Assembly (NCBI GenBank): GCA_935421135.1
Contig: OW285194.1
Span: forward strand, 10,873,376-10,937,375
DNA: 64,000 nt
Source: Bugulina stolonifera
Lineage: Eukaryota > Bryozoa > Gymnolaemata > Cheilostomatida > Bugulidae
Direction: 5' to 3'
The position numbers and the translations under genes are program-made. The notes beneath the pieces were generated by a model. That model was given only the letters and a program-made list of their open reading frames with translations, was not told the DNA's origin and searched no databases. Below are positions 24,601-33,828 of this stretch, one piece after another; the stretch's first letter is position 1; each line of letters starts with the position of its first letter.

Positions 24601-27600
24601 ACTTCCATTAGCATATGCTACAGAACCCAAATACATATATATACAGTCACCGTCAAACATAATATCAAAATCTTCACACGGTGACAATTGTAGAAGACTT
24701 TTGTACATAAAATGCGGCCTACACTATAGCCTGAGGAACTTACAGGGGTCCTGCTTGATCCTCTTAGACTGAGAGTAACCAGATTCCTCTATATCTCTCT
24801 TGTTCGGACGATGACGATTCTTGCTTTCTACAAGCAAATGAGTATTATTAGATGGCCCTGACACTCAAAATAAGACTTACAGAATGTGTAACATATCGTG
24901 ACACTGACATAGCTCATAGAAGGTAGCCAGATAGCTCTAAGATTTCGGCGTGTCAATTGAGTACAAGTTAACTAGTGACTTCACGACCTAAATTTCAGGC
25001 ACAGGGCAAGTTGCTCAAGAACTTTCCGGCCTACTCCTGTCACAGGGCCGTGAACACACCAGTCTAGGCTAAAGACAAAATCTTCATATTTGTGCGAGAA
25101 ACTTAGGTGTGCCGATGAGCTAGGGATGATTTTCTCTGACCAAAATCCCAGATCAATAGCCCTTTCGGCGTAGGCCGGACAGCCATCTTGGAATTTTTAT
25201 TTGGGACCCATGTCGGTTCAAGAGGTCACGAAGACACTAAACAATGTCAATAATTAAAAGCTTCTTGCATGCCATTTTGGTACCTCCAGAAGTAAATAAC
25301 AGTGGCCTACCTGTTGAGAGGTAATAAAACCTTCTAGAAGTACTTCTTTCTTCTGTATTATTCCTTTTCCGGAGTTCAACAAAAACCTGCTGTTTATGTC
25401 TGCTCATGTGGTTAGTGTACTCTGGTATCTTAACTGTCACAGCAACCGACTGATGAATGTCTTTCTGCGTGAACGAGCCAAAACCTTCCCAGTCAGGTTT
25501 CTCAGGACGTCCCTCATAGAATCTGACTTCAAACTCGTCGGCTACAGATAGATACTCAACGCATGAGACAATCCTTTCAAATGCTGGAGCAAAACACTGA
25601 TATTCTGCGAATTATAGAGATAAAAGTTTCTTCAAGAGTTCAAATACAACATGGCCGCCATCCCACTGTTTGTATTTATAATGCAATGACTGCAACCGGC
25701 TTATGGTTTTGCTCGTTACCATGCCTGGTTGGTAATAGCAATGAAGTAATACTAACTGTTGTTGCTATACAGGAACACTAATTTGAGTACAAAAACCTGA
25801 TCTCTTAATGAAACCGGTCATTCAAATATATTTCATTTCTAATACCATTATCATGCGAGTGCACTAAAGCCATACTCATCAGATAAAACACAGACATACA
25901 TAGCCATAGATACGTATATACATACATATACATAGACACACATAGACTTACCTTTGGGTAGTTTCCCAGTCAGTAATATCATCTCCTCCCTACCAGTTGT
26001 CACGCATGTCTCCGGCAAAAAGCTGTGAATAGACAATTCTCCGGCACTCTCTGGTTAAAAAGATATTAGACAACTACGTAATAGATGCGGGTGACCTTCA
26101 GACATGTGCTACATTTCAAATGTGAGCCGTGCGGATCATATTCACAGCGATCCATTACAAAAATGGAAGAAAAAAATTCCGGTAAACTATAGAATCTACA
26201 TGCAACTGTATAAAGTCACATGGCAAGGTAACTCGACTTACTTTTATCTACAATTGGCTGTGAACAGACTGGTTGTACAGCTTTCTGGTACTTGCCGGAT
26301 TCATCCGGAAGGAATACCTGGAAACAGAGCTTCACCATCATTAGGTTTATGTTGTTGAGTGCTGGCTTTTCCATATGATCAAATCCAGCTACAACACAGG
26401 AGAGCATGTCGTAGTCAACACACAGCAATTAGTGTATACAAGATGTGCTGTTGAGTCTCTTCAGAGCCTAGCCTTAGGACTAGCCTTAGCCTTAGGACTA
26501 GGCCCGGTTTCTCCAGCAGTGGATAGGCTAAAAGTAGGTTCAGCCAATGGCATGCACAACATTCTTTCTAAAACCAAAAATTTTACAATCGGATATTGAG
26601 TCAAAGTATGCTGTCTATGTAATCTGGGTCACCGTAATGTAAACCAGGGCAGAAGTAGAAATACTAGCATAGCATGTGTGTGTATGAGTAGGCCTACTCG
26701 TAACACTTTTATAAAATATCATCTTAAGAGGTCACCCAAGGATGTAAGAAATAAACTTTTTTTCCCAAGACAGCAAAACTCAAACATATTTTAGGCAGCC
26801 AATCTATTAATATCACAGTCATGTCAACTGTGGAGTTTGCACTTTGGTAGCAGAGGTTAGTGATCATAGTACAAGGAAGTGAATACTTGAGTAGAGTTTG
26901 GTGATGGATTTTGTGTTATAGGTATTCTCGATCCAAAGACATAGAAATGACAGATCAAAATTGGGTGTATTGCAGCTGAATTAGTGTTTTTTGGGTCAAG
27001 GAACAAAATGGTGGGTTCCATGTTCCATTGGTTTTGTCTCGTTGTGCTATAACAGGGTTACTATGGTATTGCATACACACTGATAGTCAACTACATGTAG
27101 ATACATAGAAATGCATGCTTGGCTAAGCAGATAGAATAGTAACTAGTTGCTAATAATACACAGCCAGCTTGTTTACTACCTGTGGTTAGCTAACAGTTTT
27201 TCCCAATGGTAAAACCCAAGCTATTACTACTAGTACTAAGTAGTATAATAATTATAAATACAGTGCAGTATTACTAAGCTACTGCATTATTCAGATCGTT
27301 ATCTACGCAAGAGCAGAGCACACAAGGGATTGTAAACAGCCATTGATACCACTCCTACTAGAGTAGCTAAACCACCTACTTCTATAAGGATCCACTCTGA
27401 TTTGCTGTCTCATGGTCAAAGCATCCTTCAGTTCAGCTTTTTTCTTGCACTGAATTCCAAGATTTGGGAATCTACAAACACCCAGTGTAATCTTATAAAG
27501 CAAATGATTTGCTAATTTTTTCTCTTATGCTGGTCTATTTAGTCATCATTTGCTAAGTTTTTCTTAGCCATCCTAGTTAACCAGCTTTGGCCTCCATGAG

Positions 27601-29257
27601 TGTGTGGGTCTTTAAACAATGGCTCAGATCTACAGATTCTGTGACATCTGGAATTTCCCGTTTCCCATGTTGTCTGAAGAGCAGGCATTGGTCTGTGATT
27701 TGCATTACTCATCTTTAGCTAACCGTACCTTTTGGGAAATTCCAAGGGACACCAGAAATATAATTAAGATGATGACCAGAAATTTAGATGCTTACTGTAT
27801 GTTATCAAGGTTCTGCTTGACCTTCTTGGTGCAGACTCCTTGCCTGCACTCAGGACCAACCAGTGTGTGTGGGTGTGGTTTAGGTTTGGGTTCATCATCG
27901 GCAGTCACAAGGGAGACAACCACCACACATGCCCCATTGTGGTTGTGAACCTAAACAAATTCATAATAATCGTGTCTCATAATCGACAGCAGCAGGAAAA
28001 ACCGTGTCAATTCATACAAAGCATACTGTTGCGAAATAAGTTAGCAATTTCAATATGATCTAATCTCTGGCAATATGCCAAATAGTTGCTGCTATTTTTC
28101 TCATGAAATCATTTTATGAGATGATGATGCAATTCATGCTCTAATTTCCTGATAGTCAGCCAATCCACAGTAACCTAACAAGTCAAACAACCAATCCACT
28201 GGTTTTTCCCAACTTGGCATTCATCATTAATTACATGACTGGACTTTCCAACGTGGCTTGGAAAGTTTTACAATCAGTGGAAAAACCAAGCCATTGATTT
28301 GCTTGACTGACTACCAAGCTCCTTTGTACATTCATTGATTGCCTTCTGCTTGACATGAATAGAAATTGATCCAGTTATTGCTAGGTTATTATCACAAGAG
28401 GAATGGAGGCATGCCTGCCTACGTCAACATAGCATAAGGTGCCTAGATGAGTCAATGTTACTATTTATTGTGGAGTTCGCCTAAGCACCGCAACAGCAGC
28501 TGGGTTATAACTTCAGTCTAGGAAATCCAATGACTAGGGGAAATATCAATCACCCTAGTCAACTGTACTGGACAGTATAGTATGGATAAATAGGAGAATA
28601 TAACTATTTCGAATACAATCTGTAATCTGCACCCATCCATAAGAATACAAATAGCTTATGACAAAGTGAAACAGCATCTACGGCTTCCTAGTGAAGTTTG
28701 AGCATATAGACATGACTCAGCAGTGTCTCCTCTGTCCTCACTTAAATCAATGTCGTCTGTTCTGGGTTTTCCAATTGGGAAAAGTGAACAACAATGTTAC
28801 CTATTAGTTTATGTGTGTGGAAATTCAATATTACAGGCCTAGGCTTATAATTAAATTGGAATGTGATATAGAAATGTAATTATCGATTACCTTTATGGCA
28901 GGAAATGTCTTTTGCTCGTTTGTAGAGGTTTTACCAAGAATAGATCCAGCAAATCTTCCTTCACACTCATAACGGAACCTGTAACATATATTAATTTCGA
29001 GTCATATACAGAAGGCGTCCACCCATATAATATAACCTAATGATCACCATTGACCAAAATGGTGAAAAAATTCACTCAATTTATAGAAAAGCTAACGCTT
29101 AACTAGCTAACTCCGGTAGATCAAGAGTAAAATTTAGTGAATTGAGATCAGCTCACCTGGTTGATTTTGAACTTGGCTGTTCGATAATTTCAACCCATGG
29201 CTGTTTTGAGGGTTGAGTTCCTCCATAGGAGTTTGTACCAGCGGGGACAGTCGGCAT
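18660..29257 (-). CDS. NF-kB/Rel transcription factor, RHD protein without ankyrin repeats
   Basis: Complete model of 593 aa in 13 coding exons: 29257-29157, 28978-28891, 27950-27796, 27471-27380, 26388-26242, 26050-25952, 25541-25311, 24827-24744, 24617-24502, 24332-24032, 19735-19620, 19177-19028, 18761-18660; all phases agree. The DNA-binding half of the Rel homology domain shows PWVEIIEQP, the recognition-loop motif RFRYECEG (residues 34-41) with the redox-sensitive Cys39, and [16 protein letters not shown]. The dimerisation half shows [27 protein letters not shown] and WEGFGSF, ending near residue 304. A basic stretch RHRPNKR...KRIK (309-329) is the likely nuclear localisation signal. 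Residues 372-465 are Gln/Met/Pro-rich, then an acidic tail. No ankyrin repeats follow, so the protein looks p65/c-Rel-like rather than p100/p105-like. The start is the first in-frame ATG after a spliced leader. An extra exon at 23,044-22,916 is possible. Confidence 0.9.
19028..19177 (-). other. NF-kB exon 12, acidic segment
   Basis: Fifty codons in phase 0 at both ends, bounded by TTTAG and a GTAAGC donor. The peptide starts [20 protein letters not shown] and is acidic, with hydrophobics spaced among acidic residues. A transactivation role is inference from composition only. Confidence 0.75.
19486..19619 (-). repeat. 33-bp minisatellite carrying the NF-kB exon 11 donor in each unit
   Basis: On the minus strand, GTAGGTAG(C/T)CTTAC repeats starting at 19619, 19586, 19553, 19520 and 19486. 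The first three intervals are exactly 33 bp and the last is 34 bp. The exon 11 donor (CCG|GTAGGT) is the first unit, so every unit is a donor-like site. Reading through units 1-3 stays open in frame and would add 11 residues each (pattern [11 protein letters not shown]); the 34-bp interval breaks the frame. Confidence 0.85.
20533..20702 (+). repeat. 29-bp minisatellite
   Basis: About six copies of a unit starting GGAGCTAGCAGTGACTCTCA, with one copy shortened by a base and the last truncated. It lies in the NF-kB intron, inside the putative TTAA-flanked element. Confidence 0.85.
20984..21150 (-). mobile_element. Foldback element family F1, decayed copy
   Basis: It contains AGGACAGTTCCAGCAGGACG, a TTTAATTAAATGAAAA centre and GGGGTTAGGGGTTCAAACTG, in the opposite orientation to the copy at 2880-3111. 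The terminal repeats are more divergent than in the other copies. Confidence 0.55.
21600..21960 (+). repeat. ACT-rich imperfect trinucleotide tract
   Basis: Dense CTACTA/ACTACT runs mixed with GCTAC and TTACT over some 350 bp. It is degenerate rather than a clean microsatellite. No coding function is evident. Confidence 0.55.
22916..23044 (-). other. Possible optional NF-kB exon
   Basis: A 129-bp open segment with acceptor CTAG and donor GTTG|GTGAGG, phase 1 on both sides, exactly matching the flanking NF-kB exons 10 and 11. It would insert 43 residues starting [14 protein letters not shown]. It lies within the putative transposable element, so a chance fit or an exonised element are both open. 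No conserved domain. Confidence 0.25.
23589..23672. repeat. Small imperfect hairpin
   Basis: AGTTATCTCCCC and GGGGATAACTCC face each other across about 60 bp. It may be the termini of a very small foldback remnant. Confidence 0.35.
24032..24332 (-). other. NF-kB exon 10, Gln/Met/Pro low-complexity coding repeat
   Basis: A 301-bp exon coding residues 372 to about 471. It begins [18 protein letters not shown] and continues as tandem QQQPMQ blocks with [11 protein letters not shown], ending MPYPIMRD before the GTAAGT donor. The CAG/CAA/ATG repeat makes length variation between alleles likely. Open frames in other phases or on the other strand here (poly-Leu, poly-Ala) are shadows of this repeat. 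Confidence 0.85.
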
Positions 29258-29278
29258 TTCGGTTAGAAAAAGCGTTCT

Positions 29279-29585
29279 TCTGAAAAACAATAAAAAAGAT
29301 GGTTAGCTAGAGTTAGCCCCAGAGAGCCACAGAAAGAAAAAAAAGAGAAAATTAAAAAATTAAGAACCTTTGTCTATTTATTATTTATAAGATAATCTAT
29401 CACATTCTATTCTATAGCAGACTATACAACAAGTTAAACAACGCATGACAATTATTCTATGCTCTCAATTAATTCCTTAAATAAAATTGGAAATATATTA
29501 ATGCGATTATTCATGGTGCATGTGGTGGAACTGTCAGCCGTGTGTGTGGGCTGATTGCCGCTATGCATTCGGTTGTTGAAGCTTC
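29279..29585. other. NF-kB upstream intron and leader region
   Basis: The first coding exon is preceded by a good acceptor (TTGTTTTTCAG at 29,280-29,290), so at least one noncoding leader exon lies further upstream. No coding exon is recognised here. Confidence 0.45.
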
Positions 29586-29700
29586 CTTTTTTGGGGTTGC
29601 CAAGATGGCCGTGATGGTAGCGGCTTCAGATACATGTTAGGCGCAGTGCCGGAGGTTGGCGGTTCGAGACCACATTTCATATTTGATATTATTTCATTGT
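29586..29700 (+). mobile_element. Possible tRNA-derived SINE remnant
   Basis: The segment GGTTGCCAAGATGGCCGTGA ... GGCGGTTCGAGACCAC has an RNA polymerase III B-box match (GGTTCGAGACC) and a weak A-box at a plausible distance, followed by AT-rich sequence. It does not belong to SINE families A or B seen elsewhere. A decayed tRNA pseudogene is an alternative. Confidence 0.35.
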
Positions 29701-29822
29701 TACCCAATGAATGAGATAAGATTTGAGAGTGAGATAACTGAGATATTATATATATTATAATTATGTATGATATGATTATCATATTATATAATACTATATA
29801 TAATTAAATATTAATATGTAAT

Positions 29823-30083
29823 GGGAGCAAACATGGCCCAGTGGTTAGAGCTCTCAACTTTCATGTGGGAGTTTCAGGTTTGATTCCCGTAAAGGTCATT
29901 GGTGGTGTTAGAAAGGGCATCCAGCCCCATAATGCTCCTGTGCTACTTCGATATTTTGCCATTGGTGACTTGCCTTCTCCACCCCAAAAGAAGAAAAAGT
30001 GCAGATCTCTCTAGTTTACTGCTTTCTTACTTGGGAGTCATAGCCTAGCTGGGAGTAAAGCCGGGAAGCCTTATTATTATTAT
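29823..30083 (+). mobile_element. tRNA-derived SINE, family A, copy 1
   Basis: The head GGGAGCAAACATGGCCCAGT carries an A-box (TGGCCCAGTGG, 29834-29844) and a B-box (GGTTTGATTCC, 29877-29887). It is followed by the core GGTGTTAGAAAGGGCATCCA shared with the copy at 32,449-32,739, and ends in a (TTA)n tail. The two copies diverge beyond the core. Confidence 0.8.
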
Positions 30084-30320
30084 AAAATTAAATAATATTA
30101 CTACTTAGCATTTCAATTTTTATTTACGATTATAGTTATCATTAGACTTTAGTGTGGTTATTATTTTATATTAGAAATAAATTAATTTTTTTATTTTCAA
30201 TCAAATCAACTCACGACTGAGGATACATCATTCATACATTACATACGGTACTAAATATCTAATATTGCTACTGTAAGCGAAATACTACGACTGAATCACT
30301 ATTTTCTATTGATATTAACT

Positions 30321-30423
30321 CATACCTTAGCGGTTGAAAGTTGAAGACTATCTGGTTATTCCAATATGATATAGGCAGTCCAAAATACACCCGTTCACTT
30401 GGGAAATTTGATCAAAAATTCCC
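30321..30423 (-). promoter_or_regulatory. Candidate NF-kB leader exon with kB-like palindrome
   Basis: A donor (CCGCTAAG|GTATGAG) near 30,325 on the minus strand could end a noncoding first exon. Just upstream, 30,401-30,423 is an imperfect palindrome whose two halves read GGGAATTTTTGAT and GGGAAATTTGAT, each resembling a kB half-site. The assignment as promoter or leader is inference. Confidence 0.35.
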
Positions 30424-31176
30424 AACTTTTCCCAATCAGCTTGCCGTAACGTAACTGGGGCGAATGGGAAAACCAAAATTACCTCGAATTTCACGATATG
30501 ACGCTTTGCCTTTCCGAGAGGACAATATACACCCCGTTCCATCATGAACTAATGCGTGTTTAGAAAAAGGTTAGACACGCCTACTCATGCCATATAAGGA
30601 ATCCGTAGCTGTTGGTCCTGATAGGGTTTAGTTAGGGAGAGCCTACCCCAATACTGTCGCTAGTCCCCGTTATTGTCGCAATTCAGTCCTTGGATCCTGG
30701 GTATGTAATAAAAATGGCAGTATGCCAAACAATAATGTGGCGCAGTTAGTAGTAGCTCCGATATTTACTATGGCGAACAGAGTACCGGTGTCGATAACGA
30801 GTTGCTGGCCATTGCAGCATTATATTCCATTGTAGAACAAGGATAAATTGAGCAAAAATATGTGATAGCATGTGACAATTGATACTATATATAACAGTTC
30901 AGTAGAGACTCGGTATGATTGGATAAATAATATAATTTTAATTTAATTAGATTAGAAAATAATATAAATATAAATTATTAAATATAATTCATGTTTATAA
31001 TAAAATATTACCATTTCAATTTTGATATTTAATTGTTAATTTATGATTATTGCTGTTGCTTATGTTATTAGTTAGTCATTAATATTAAATGTTATACTAC
31101 TTGAACTAATACTATTATTTATATTTTTATATATATTATTTATTTTTATATATTTTTTATTATACTAATACTGGGT
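30424..31176. other. AT-rich intergenic region
   Basis: No coding exon is supported. From 30,930 it is extremely AT-rich. It probably includes upstream regulatory sequence of the NF-kB gene. Confidence 0.4.
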
Positions 31177-31800
31177 ATGGTTAGGGGGGCACTCCACGGA
31201 TCAACCAAAGATGCTAAGCTACTTGCATATACTAGTCTCTGTCGGCCACACATGGAATATGCATCTGCCGTCTGGGATCCCGTCCATGATTACCAAATTA
31301 CCAACATTGAAATGGTACAAAACAGTGCTGTGTGCTACATCTGTAACTTAAAAGGTAGAGTTGGCATATCTGCTGTCCTCAAGGTACTTAATCTTGATAC
31401 GCTTAGCAACCGCCGCAGGAAGAACCGACACAACCTCCTCTTACGCATTTTGGCGAATGAAGAACACCACGAAGCTCTTGCTAACACTTATGATGAGCTG
31501 ATGAACAATCGTCCTACTAATACAACTGTCACTAGAGCTACTACAAGAGGTGACCCACCCACTACCTACGCAAAAACTTCTGCTTACCATGGTAGCTTTC
31601 TGCCCAGGACTATACGTGAGCTTAAGTCACAGTTATTACAATAAACATAGCAACAAATCTATATTAGTGCAACATGTTAGCATAACATAAATATATGACC
31701 ATAGTAATCTTGACAAAAACCAAAAACAGATGAGGCGTACCCCTTGCATCAAGCTCTAGTACGTTCTAAAGAAGAAGACAAGAAGACAAGACAAGACATA
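31177..31800 (+). mobile_element. 5'-truncated non-LTR retrotransposon (LINE) fragment
   Basis: An open frame from 31177 to 31644 encodes about 155 residues that look like the C-terminal end of a LINE reverse transcriptase. Key blocks are AYTSLCRPHMEYASAVWDP, then VQNSAVCYIC and a tail with RRRKNRHNLLLRIL. The catalytic part of the polymerase is absent, as expected for a 5'-truncated insertion. A short 3' region follows, ending in an AAGAC-type simple tail near 31,775-31,800. CR1/L2/jockey-like is my best guess; the clade is not certain. Confidence 0.75.
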
Positions 31801-32429
31801 TATAAAAAAATATATAGGCTATATAATATATATAATATAATATAATAATAATAATAATAATTCGAATAATTAAATGAAATTATAATGTAATAAAATATAG
31901 TTATTTCATAATAATAACAAATGAAAAAGTTAAAGTACTAATCTTAATTAAAACACTACTTTGAATTATTCATTTAAATTTTACCTTTTTGTCTGTCAGT
32001 TTGTCGAGTCTCGAGACCTCCAGTTGGAGGGAAGTTGAGACCTTCAATTTATCAGTATATTATTATATTATCCTGCAACCAATTCCCCTGTTCTGAGTTC
32101 CCTAGATGTTCTAATCAGAAAACTCTGCAGATAGAGGTTAGTTCTAGAGCACAAAGAATTAGGGGAATTAGAACATTTAAATCAATAGATGTCAGTCAGT
32201 CCAGTAACTTGTAGAGATTGGGATGCAGAGGTTCATTAGCTAGTGAAATAAATTGATGCGGGAAGACTGGCGCCTATTTTCTAGTGACTAAATTCTATGC
32301 TCACTGATAGATACACCTTAGCTCTATTCTATTCTTAAAATAAAGGTCTCATACTTCACAGCCGAACTCAAGTGCTGCCCTTACTTACTGTCACTGTGAC
32401 TATCTGTTTAATTTTATAAAAGTAAATGT
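31801..32429. other. Intergenic region
   Basis: AT-rich at the left, otherwise unremarkable. No gene or named repeat recognised. Confidence 0.45.
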
Positions 32430-32448
32430 TGTTGATTGATATATAAAT

Positions 32449-32739
32449 AAAAAAACTCACCGGCTTATACTCCTCGGCGTGACCAGCCCCTAGCAGCTTG
32501 CACTGCCAGGTGCCCGTGTTGGCCAATTCCCTGTGAGAAAAGGCCCAGATGACATGGCCTTTTTTGGCAGGGGTAAAGGAGTTGCCTTGAAGCCATGCTT
32601 TGCATGACCCCAAGGACTATTGAGGCACAGGAGCAATTATGGCTGGATGCTCTTCCTAACACCACCGTGACCGGGATTCGAACCTGGAACCTTCAGCATG
32701 AAAGCTCAGCATTTTAACCCCTAAGCCACGGCTGCTCCC
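32449..32739 (-). mobile_element. tRNA-derived SINE, family A, copy 2, with target duplication
   Basis: On the minus strand it begins GGGAGCAGCCGTGGCTTAGG and contains the B-box GGTTCGAATCC and the core GGTGTTAGGAAGAGCATCCA. It is flanked by 19-bp direct repeats TGTTGATTGATATRTAAAT (32,430-32,448 and 32,740-32,758) with a single mismatch, the expected target-site duplication of LINE-mediated insertion. Confidence 0.88.
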
Positions 32740-32758
32740 TGTTGATTGATATGTAAAT

Positions 32759-33828
32759 GGCATAATCAAAATGTTAATATTTGCATTATGGTTATGGTTA
32801 TAGCCATGTTCAATCAATCAACATTCTACCAAAAGAAAAGAAAAATATGAGGATGAATTTCGACCGAGAATCAGATAAACTAAGTTGACTTCATTTGTGA
32901 ATCATCACCGATTGAGCGATTCATACTAAATGTAATATGTATTGAGGTGGCACAGTCAAAGATTATACATGTAATATGACTGATTAAAATGTTTATTAGT
33001 GTTATTTGTTAGATTATCGACCCTGGTTATTATGGTGCTCAAATGCAGTTGCAGACGGATTATGTCCAAGTAATAACACATAGGTGGAAAATCCACAAAC
33101 CATCATTATTTTAATTATCACTTACACATTCGTACATCACATCTCTTGTCCTTTAAGTTGAGCAACTTGGCAGTTGCGCTAGTATACCTATGCATTCTTT
33201 TTAGCCTTCACCTTTTATGCTTTTTTACACAACACCGTCTTTTTATATTAATTTGCTATATTTACATGTAGGCCTGCTTGCTAAGCTTATGGTTGTTCAT
33301 GTTAATTAATTGCATTACAAAAATCTTAATATGTAATTAAGATTAAATTATTACTATAAAGCTAAAGTAATTATTAAAATTTAAATGTTCAGCTTTTTTG
33401 TTTGACGCTATGTTCCATTTATGTGTATTCCAACGTTACATAGTAGGCCTATGTACGTTGTTTAGCCATAGCTCGCATTTATTTTTATATTCTTACTTCA
33501 TGTATATGTCTTGATTAGTTGTATATACGTTGTAAACTACTAGGGCTATATGTATATTTTCGCTGTACGTCAATGTAGTGCATGTAAACGTTAATTTTAT
33601 ATATATGTTACATATGTATACTTTTTTTCGGTAGTGGTTATATCTTTTATTGCATGATGTAGATGATACTTAATCTTGCTGTAGCCAACCAACAGAAATC
33701 TAAATGTCGGTCGTTGGTACGCAATGGAGGTCAATGTAACAAAGCCATATTAACTTGAGTTTACAATGAGGAGTCTATGATAGGCTGTATGATAATATTT
33801 TAGTTTGCCCTCATACCTGTAGCATGTG
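32759..33828. other. Upstream region of the NUDT14 gene
   Basis: AT-rich; no coding exon. It should include the promoter and leader of the Nudix gene. Confidence 0.4.

Noticed and set aside
27619..27948. 109-codon plus-strand frame
   Set aside because: It overlaps NF-kB exon 3 antisense; the minus strand carries the conserved Rel residues with correct splice phases.
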